Assembly (NCBI GenBank): GCA_945885475.1
Contig: CAMCYR010000018.1
Span: forward strand, 1-57,416
Origin: Chitinophaga pinensis
Lineage (GTDB): Bacteria; Bacteroidota; Bacteroidia; 2-12-FULL-35-15
DNA length: 57,416 bases
Direction: 5' to 3'
In this document: one piece after another, positions 52,316 through 57,416 of the stretch
Position numbering within the stretch: the stretch's first letter is position 1
Layout of the letters: every line of letters starts with the position of its first letter
Program-made: the position numbers and the translations under genes
The notes under the pieces: model-generated
Told to the model about the DNA's origin: nothing
The model's database searches: none
The model's input: only the letters and a program-made list of their open reading frames with translations

Positions 52316-53185
52316 TTGAAACATAAGATCCTATTTTTATTTAGTCTTCTGCTGATCTGTTCATGCAATACTGCATCCGAAAAGGACAGTAACCGCATTG
52401 CAATCGCAAAGGCAGATAATGAATATTTGTATAAGGATGATATTATGGATATTGTTCCTCAAGGTATCCCAACAAAAGATAGTGCTGATCTGATCAGGAA
52501 GTATATTGACAACTGGATAAGGGAATCGCTGGTGAAACAGAAAGCGGAGAGTAACCTTACCGATGAGCAAAAAGATGTAGAGAAACAATTACGCGATTAT
52601 AGGAATTCGCTTATTACATATACTTACGAGAAAGAGTTAGTAAAGCAAAAATTAGATACGGTCGTTGCTGATTCTGAAATTGAAGAGTATTATAATAATA
52701 ATCAGTCCGATTTTGAGTTAAAGGATAATATCATTAAAGTGGTATATGTAAAAGTGGATAAAAAGGCACCTGGAATTGAGAAATTAAAAAAATGGTATAA
52801 GTCTGATAATTTGAAGGATCGCGAGCAGTTAGCAAGCTATTGCCATCAATTTGCAAGCAATTTTTATCTGGATGATTCATCGTGGTTGTTGTTTGACGAT
52901 TTATTGAAAGAAATTCCTATCCAAACCTATAATAAAGAGTTATTTTTGCAAAACAATCGCTTTGTTGAAGTAAGTGATTCTTTGAATGATTATTTTGTGA
53001 ATATCAAAGGATTCAAGATTAGAAATAGTTTGTCTCCTTTGGGATTCGAAAAAGATAATATTAAAAACATCATTTTAAATAAACGTAAGTTGCAGCTTAT
53101 CTCTAAAATGAAGGAAGATGTATACAATGATGCAGCTAACAATAAAAAAATAGAAATATATTCTGATGAAAAATATAAAAAATAA
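52316..53185 (+). CDS. SurA-N-like lipoprotein without a recognisable parvulin active site
   Basis: 289 residues from a TTG at 52316; an ATG five bases earlier in another frame stops at once. The N-terminus KHKILFLFSLLLICSCNTASE is a lipoprotein signal with lipobox Cys. A helical region (LIRKYIDNWIRESLVKQKAE, then DYRNSLITYTYEKELVKQKL) is typical of the SurA/PpiC chaperone arm. The zone where a parvulin domain should be (FELKDNIIKVVYVKVDKKAP ... SSWLLFDDLLKEIP) keeps its outline but not the G-G-x-L-G/H signatures. Likely a chaperone rather than an isomerase. Overlaps the next gene by 20 bp. Confidence 0.8.
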   Translation: MKHKILFLFSLLLICSCNTASEKDSNRIAIAKADNEYLYKDDIMDIVPQGIPTKDSADLIRKYIDNWIRESLVKQKAESNLTDEQKDVEKQLRDYRNSLITYTYEKELVKQKLDTVVADSEIEEYYNNNQSDFELKDNIIKVVYVKVDKKAPGIEKLKKWYKSDNLKDREQLASYCHQFASNFYLDDSSWLLFDDLLKEIPIQTYNKELFLQNNRFVEVSDSLNDYFVNIKGFKIRNSLSPLGFEKDNIKNIILNKRKLQLISKMKEDVYNDAANNKKIEIYSDEKYKK

Positions 53186-54524
53186 ATTGTTGTTTGCTGG
53201 ACTTTATCTTTTAATTATACCTGCAGCAAACGCACAGGAGAAAGTGATCGACAAAATTGCTGCTGTGGTGGGGAATAACTATGTTTTGCAATCAGATGTG
53301 GAAACACAGTACCAGCAAATGCTTGCAGCTCAAGAGCCGGTGAACGAAAAAACACGCTGCAAAATAATGGAGGAATTGTTATACCAGAAACTATTGCTTG
53401 CTCAGGCTCAGAAAGATAGTTTGGATGTTACAGAAGGTCAACTTGAACAGGAGCTCGAGAGAAGAATGAAATATTATTTGCAACAATTTGGCTCTGAAGA
53501 GAAGTTTGTTGCATTTTATGGTAAATCGGTTGAGGATTATAAGTTAGAGCTGAAAGATGATGTACGTGACTTATTGCTTGAGCAACAGATGCAAGGCAAG
53601 GTTACTGGAGATCTTTCCGTTACTCCAAATGAAGTAAAGGAATATTTTAAAGCTATTCCCGAAGACTCTATCCCATTTATCAATGCTGAAATTGAAGTCG
53701 GACAAATTGTTAAAAAGCCGGTCGTTTCTGCAGCTGCAAAAAAAGAAGCCAAAGAAAAAATTGAAGGCATCAGACAGCGGATTTTAAAAGGTGAGACCAA
53801 CATCTCTGCTATGGCAGCCTTGTATTCAATGGATCCTGGATCTGCAAACAAAGGCGGATTGTATGAACACATTCAACGCGGACAGTTTGTTCCGGAATGG
53901 GATGCTTGGGCATTTAAATTGAAACCGATGGAACTGAGTGAAGTATTTGAAACTGTTTATGGTTATTTTATCATTCAGTTAATTGCCCGCAGAGGTGATG
54001 AAGTGGATGCAAGAAGTTTATTGATCGCTCCGGCAGTTGATGCGCAGGATATGGTGACAGCAAAATTATCACTAGATACAACGTATACGCGATTGCTTGC
54101 CGATACGATCACCTTTTCAGATATGGCTGCAAGATATTCAGATGATGAAGACAGTAAGAACAGTGGTGGCTTGATCATTAATCCTTATACAGGTTCAACA
54201 CGTTTTCAAATGGATGAAATTGGCCAGTTGGATCAGAGTATTGCTTTCGCGATCGATAAATTAAAAATTGGAGAGTACACCAAGCCGATGCCTATGACCA
54301 CAGGCGATGGCAAGCAAGCATATCGTATTTTGTATTTAAAAATCAGGACATTACCTCACCGTGCAAATCTTGCCGATGATTATCAGAGTATTCAGGGTGC
54401 AGCGCTTTCTAAAAAGCAGCAGGAAGCTATCAAAACTTGGATAAAGAAAAAATCGGCAGACACCTATGTGCATCTTTCCGATGATTATAAAGATTGTACT
54501 TTCAACAATAAGTGGATAAATTAG
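53166..54524 (+). CDS. SurA-like periplasmic chaperone/isomerase
   Basis: 452 residues. Signal peptide ending near ANAQ; EKVIDKIAAVVGNNYVLQSDVE is the SurA N-terminal start. Two parvulin domains: about 172-275 (AEIEVGQIVKKP ... MYSMDPGS-like GSANKGGLYEH ... YGYFIIQLIARRG) and about 278-400 (DARSLLIAPAV ... YSDDEDSKNSGGLI ... YRILYLKIRT). Expected role in outer-membrane protein assembly. Coupled by overlap with the preceding lipoprotein gene; MoxR ATPase follows after 44 bp. Confidence 0.9.
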   Translation: MKNIKNKLLFAGLYLLIIPAANAQEKVIDKIAAVVGNNYVLQSDVETQYQQMLAAQEPVNEKTRCKIMEELLYQKLLLAQAQKDSLDVTEGQLEQELERRMKYYLQQFGSEEKFVAFYGKSVEDYKLELKDDVRDLLLEQQMQGKVTGDLSVTPNEVKEYFKAIPEDSIPFINAEIEVGQIVKKPVVSAAAKKEAKEKIEGIRQRILKGETNISAMAALYSMDPGSANKGGLYEHIQRGQFVPEWDAWAFKLKPMELSEVFETVYGYFIIQLIARRGDEVDARSLLIAPAVDAQDMVTAKLSLDTTYTRLLADTITFSDMAARYSDDEDSKNSGGLIINPYTGSTRFQMDEIGQLDQSIAFAIDKLKIGEYTKPMPMTTGDGKQAYRILYLKIRTLPHRANLADDYQSIQGAALSKKQQEAIKTWIKKKSADTYVHLSDDYKDCTFNNKWIN

Positions 54525-54568
54525 TAAGCGTTCAGTTATAATTTTAAAAATTCGTAATTCGCAGAAAT

Positions 54569-55531
54569 ATGTATAAATCAGACGTAGAAGCCGCAGATGC
54601 TTTTGTATCAAAATACAAAGAGCTGAGTACTGAAATCGCTAAGGTGATTATTGGTCAGGATGAAGTAGTGAAGGATGTTTTGATTTCGATTTTCAGTAAG
54701 GGACATTGTTTGCTGATCGGAGTGCCCGGATTAGCAAAAACACTTTTGGTAAATACGATTGCTGATGTATTGGGCTTGAGTTATAATCGGATCCAGTTTA
54801 CTCCTGACTTGATGCCTTCGGATATTATTGGTTCCGAAATATTAGGTGACGACCGTCATTTTAAATTTATAAAAGGTCCATTGTTTGCGAATATTGTGCT
54901 GGCAGATGAGATCAACCGAACACCACCTAAAACACAGGCAGCGTTGCTTGAAGCAATGCAGGAGCGGAGCATCACAACAGGAGGGAAGCGATACGAATTA
55001 GGAAACCCTTTTTTTGTTTTAGCAACTCAGAATCCGATCGAACAGGAGGGAACCTATCCTTTGCCGGAAGCTCAGTTGGATCGTTTTATGTTTAATGTTT
55101 GGTTAGATTATCCAAAATTAGAAGATGAATTTTTGGTAGTAAAGAATACTACTTCCAGCAAAAAGGTCGAATTAAAAAAAGTGCTTTCAGCTGAAGAAAT
55201 CCTTTATTTTCAGGAATTAGTGCGCAGGATACCTATCGCAGACAATGTATTGGAATATGCTGTTAAATTGGCTTCTAAAACCAGACCGAATACAGAACAT
55301 GCTGCGGAAATTGCAAGTAAATATTTATCTTGGGGAGCAGGACCCAGAGCATCACAATTTTTAGTGATCGGAGCAAAGTGCCATGCATTGATAAAAGGGA
55401 AATACTCTCCGGATATTGAAGATGTTAAAGCAGTTGCAACAGCAATTTTACGCCATCGAATTGTTCGTAATTATAAAGCCGAAGCTGAAGGGGTAAGTGT
55501 AGATAAGATCATTTTAGAGTTAATGAAATAA
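54569..55531 (+). CDS. MoxR family AAA+ ATPase
   Basis: 320 residues. Walker A GVPGLAKT (about 51-58), Walker B IVLADEINRTPP, sensor/arginine-finger region EGTYPLPEAQLDRFMFN, and the lid domain to the end. MoxR ATPases act as chaperones, often with VWA-domain and DUF58 proteins. Those partner genes would be expected next but are not found here, since a terminator follows directly and the next genes are on the other strand. Confidence 0.95.
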   Translation: MYKSDVEAADAFVSKYKELSTEIAKVIIGQDEVVKDVLISIFSKGHCLLIGVPGLAKTLLVNTIADVLGLSYNRIQFTPDLMPSDIIGSEILGDDRHFKFIKGPLFANIVLADEINRTPPKTQAALLEAMQERSITTGGKRYELGNPFFVLATQNPIEQEGTYPLPEAQLDRFMFNVWLDYPKLEDEFLVVKNTTSSKKVELKKVLSAEEILYFQELVRRIPIADNVLEYAVKLASKTRPNTEHAAEIASKYLSWGAGPRASQFLVIGAKCHALIKGKYSPDIEDVKAVATAILRHRIVRNYKAEAEGVSVDKIILELMK

Positions 55532-55554
55532 AAAATAGATCTATTTTTTATACA

Positions 55555-55586
55555 AAGTCTTGCAATTTGTTGCAGGGCTTTTTTTT
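55555..55586 (+). terminator. Terminator after the MoxR gene
   Basis: AAGTCTTGCAA (55555-55565) pairs with TTGCAGGGCTT (55570-55580) through 11 pairs, two of them G-U, with loop TTTG, followed by a run of T. The next 200 bases up to 55792 hold no gene or structure that I can support. Confidence 0.88.
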
Positions 55587-55792
55587 ATTTACAAAATTTC
55601 GTGATTTAAAAATGATGATTTTTGAGAATTCAAAATCCAAGGCATTTCAGTAAATAATTAGATAACTTTAAGAGCGGTTACATTGCCGGTTACTCCTCAA
55701 TTGATAATAGCGGGTGACTACTACTGCTGATAAAAAGTACTCTTATTAAGTAAATGAAAGCACTTATAACTAAGGAATTTTATTTCGACTGA

Positions 55793-55936
55793 TTATTCAA
55801 TCAGTTTCGCTTCCGGATATTTCTCTTTCCAGGCTTTCAGCGCACCTTCTGTTCTGACAGTAATCGTTGTTCTATAGTCTAACTGTAATTTGAATTTCGG
55901 GCGGTTATCGATGATTTCTTTTTTTATTTTACTCAT
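55793..55936 (-). CDS. Small hypothetical protein, 47 residues
   Basis: ATG at 55936 to TAA at 55793. Reads MSKIKKEIIDNRPKFKLQLD then YRTTITVRTEGALKAWKEKY and PEAKLIE. Basic N-terminus, then a strand-like segment (FKLQLDYRTTITV) and a short helix (TEGALKAWKEKYPEA). The composition is that of a real soluble protein, not of repeat or low-complexity sequence. I do not recognise the family. It lies downstream of clpB on the same strand; an inverted repeat lies just before it. Confidence 0.6.
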   Translation of the reverse strand: MSKIKKEIIDNRPKFKLQLDYRTTITVRTEGALKAWKEKYPEAKLIE

Positions 55937-55966
55937 AGTTGTATGTTTATTTTTGTTCGTAATTCC

Positions 55967-56001
55967 TGTGTAACTGATCGTATTTTTCTATTCGTTACAC
56001 A
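55967..56001. promoter_or_regulatory. Inverted repeat TGTGTAAC-N19-GTTACACA
   Basis: Perfect 8-bp arms at 55967-55974 and 55994-56001 around a 19-base spacer, in the gap between clpB and the 47-residue ORF. There is no T run, so it is not a standard terminator. It may be an operator for the small gene, or a weak hairpin at the clpB 3' end. Confidence 0.45.
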
Positions 56002-56060
56002 ATTATAACATATAGATGAAGCGATTTGTTCTATGCTTAACACATTTTAACAGATTAAAA

Positions 56061-57416
56061 TTATTTTAATTTCGTTTTGCTTTCATTTTGGTCGGATTGA
56101 ACAGCGTTTCTGAAGACAAAGTCATTATTGAAAACGTCCAAAACAATTTGGGAATCTTTTACAACTTTCGCTGCTAGTATCTGTTTCGATAATTCGTTTA
56201 GTACACGCTTTTGTATCACACGCTTTACCGGTCTTGCACCAAATTGAGGATCAAATCCAAGTTGTGCTAACCAATCAATGGCTTCCGGAGTAGCAGTCAA
56301 ATATATATCGTTTTCCTCCAGCATTTTTGAAATACCTTTAAATTGAATTTCTACAATTTGCTGAACATTCTCGCGGTTAAGCGGAGTAAACATTATTATT
56401 TCATCGATTCGATTTAAAAATTCGGGACGGACCGACTTTTTAAGTAGTTCAAATACTTCAACTTTTGTTTTCGCAATAATTTCATCCTTATTGCCTTCAG
56501 TCATTTTCTCGAATTGCTCTTGAATTAAGTGAGAACCTATATTCGATGTCATGATAATGATTGTATTTTTAAAATTTACAACTCGGCCTTTGTTGTCTGT
56601 TAACCTGCCATCATCCAATACCTGAAGCAATATGTTAAAAACATCAGGATGGGCTTTTTCAATTTCATCTAATAATACTACGCTGTATGGTTTCCTTCGG
56701 ACAGCTTCCGTCAATTGTCCTCCTTCTTCGTATCCGACATATCCCGGAGGCGCTCCCACTAGACGACTTACAGAATGTCTTTCCTGATATTCACTCATAT
56801 CAATACGTGTCATGCTATTTTCGTTATTGAACAAAAAATCAGCCAATGCTTTTGCAAGTTCAGTTTTTCCGACACCTGTTGTACCAAGGAAAATGAAAGA
56901 ACCAATCGGTCTTTTGGTATCCTGCAATCCTGCCCGGCTTCTTCTAACAGCATCACTGATTGCTTCAATAGCCTCTTCTTGTCCAACAACACGTTTGTGA
57001 AGTTCGTCTTCTAAGTGCAGTAGTTTTTCGCGTTCGCTTTGCAGCATGCGCGAAACGGGGATACCGGTCCAAACGGCAATTACTTCAGCAATATCTTCAG
57101 AGCCAACTTCCTCTTTTATCATTTGAGAGCCGCTTTGCTGGAGCTCAGCTAATTTATTTTCAAACCCTTTTAATTCAGTCTCAGACTCTTTAATTTTTCC
57201 GTAGCGGATTTCAGCAACCTTGCCATAATCACCATTCCGTTCAGCTTGCTCGGCTTCAAATTTGAAATTTTCAATTTTTTCTTTCACCTTTTGAATACCC
57301 TCAACCACAAGTTTTTCCCCTTGCCACTTTGCGCGCAGATCGCTTCTTAGGTCGGATAGTTCAGCAATTTCTTTATGTAATTCTTCCAGCTTTTTCTGAT
57401 CATTTTCTCTTTTGAT
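56061..57416 (-). CDS. clpB: ATP-dependent disaggregase ClpB, 3' part
   Basis: The gene enters from the right edge; 451 codons are visible and the N-terminal half is outside the window. The reading frame continues to base 57416 without a start, so an apparent GTG start at 57308 is internal. The sequence begins in the M-domain coiled coil (LRAKWQGEKLV ... FKFEAEQAERNGDYGKVAEIRYG) and continues through VAVWTGIPVSRM. Second AAA+ module: Walker A GTTGVGKTELAKAL, VGAPPGYVGYEEGGQLTE pore loop, Walker B VVLLDEIEKAH, sensor region FLNRIDEIIMF and FGARPVKRVIQK. ClpB with DnaK rescues aggregated proteins in the cytosol. Confidence 0.97.
   Translation of the reverse strand: MKRENDQKKLEELHKEIAELSDLRSDLRAKWQGEKLVVEGIQKVKEKIENFKFEAEQAERNGDYGKVAEIRYGKIKESETELKGFENKLAELQQSGSQMIKEEVGSEDIAEVIAVWTGIPVSRMLQSEREKLLHLEDELHKRVVGQEEAIEAISDAVRRSRAGLQDTKRPIGSFIFLGTTGVGKTELAKALADFLFNNENSMTRIDMSEYQERHSVSRLVGAPPGYVGYEEGGQLTEAVRRKPYSVVLLDEIEKAHPDVFNILLQVLDDGRLTDNKGRVVNFKNTIIIMTSNIGSHLIQEQFEKMTEGNKDEIIAKTKVEVFELLKKSVRPEFLNRIDEIIMFTPLNRENVQQIVEIQFKGISKMLEENDIYLTATPEAIDWLAQLGFDPQFGARPVKRVIQKRVLNELSKQILAAKVVKDSQIVLDVFNNDFVFRNAVQSDQNESKTKLK

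Noticed and set aside
57306-57308. GTG as start of the clpB reading frame
   Set aside because: The frame continues upstream to the window edge with clear ClpB M-domain sequence (LRAKWQGEKLV), so the GTG is internal.

Overview
The window is a low-GC Bacteroidota chromosome segment. The evidence is: type IX secretion (T9SS) C-terminal sorting domains of type A (9052, the 1660-4068 minus gene) and of the gliding-motility type B (44942); several promoters of the Bacteroidota form TTTG-N19-TAnnTTTG; near absence of Shine-Dalgarno sequences; and family content such as DUF6089 and the shared N-terminal domain of secreted Bacteroidota proteins. I cannot name the genus. I saw no rRNA, tRNA, CRISPR array, integrase or intact transposon.

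Layout. (1) 1-830: composite intergenic repeats. (2) 831-4068, minus strand: a T9SS cargo protein, a 79-residue peptide with an exosortase-type C-terminal signal, and a compact exosortase-family protease; a hairpin sits between peptide and enzyme. (3) 4379-40150, plus strand: a long exopolysaccharide/surface locus. It starts with a Wzc-like copolymerase/tyrosine kinase and a Wzm/Wzt-type ABC exporter. Next come a T9SS protein and two paralogous fibre proteins (head repeats plus a tail-fibre S74 chaperone), a block of glycosyltransferases, acyltransferases and a pyruvyltransferase, then DUF4956, a VTC polyphosphate-polymerase domain, CotH-type kinase 1, an O-antigen ligase/polymerase, CotH-like protein 2 with beta-helix, and a metallophosphoesterase. 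It ends with a glycosyltransferase, a sugar epimerase, a WecE-type aminotransferase, an 0.8-kb palindromic tandem array, asparagine synthase, and more glycosyltransferases and an acetyltransferase. (4) 40332-57416: mostly housekeeping genes: a DUF6089 outer-membrane protein, a nitronate monooxygenase-like flavoprotein, an M16 peptidase pair, a very large type-B sorted protein, a T9SS gene relic, guaB, three periplasmic chaperone/isomerase-type genes, a MoxR ATPase, a 47-residue ORF and the 3' part of clpB.

Working together (inference). The central locus probably builds, modifies (acetyl, pyruvyl, amino-sugar and possibly phosphate groups) and exports a surface polysaccharide. The exosortase/peptide pair, the T9SS proteins and the fibre proteins would supply the protein part of the same surface layer. 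The two parts most worth following up are the minimal exosortase plus dedicated mini-substrate, and the DUF4956-VTC-CotH-ligase-CotH-phosphoesterase block, which looks like an extracytoplasmic phosphate-chemistry module inside a polysaccharide locus. No initiating sugar-phosphate transferase, Wzx flippase or Wza-type outer-membrane channel was found in the window.
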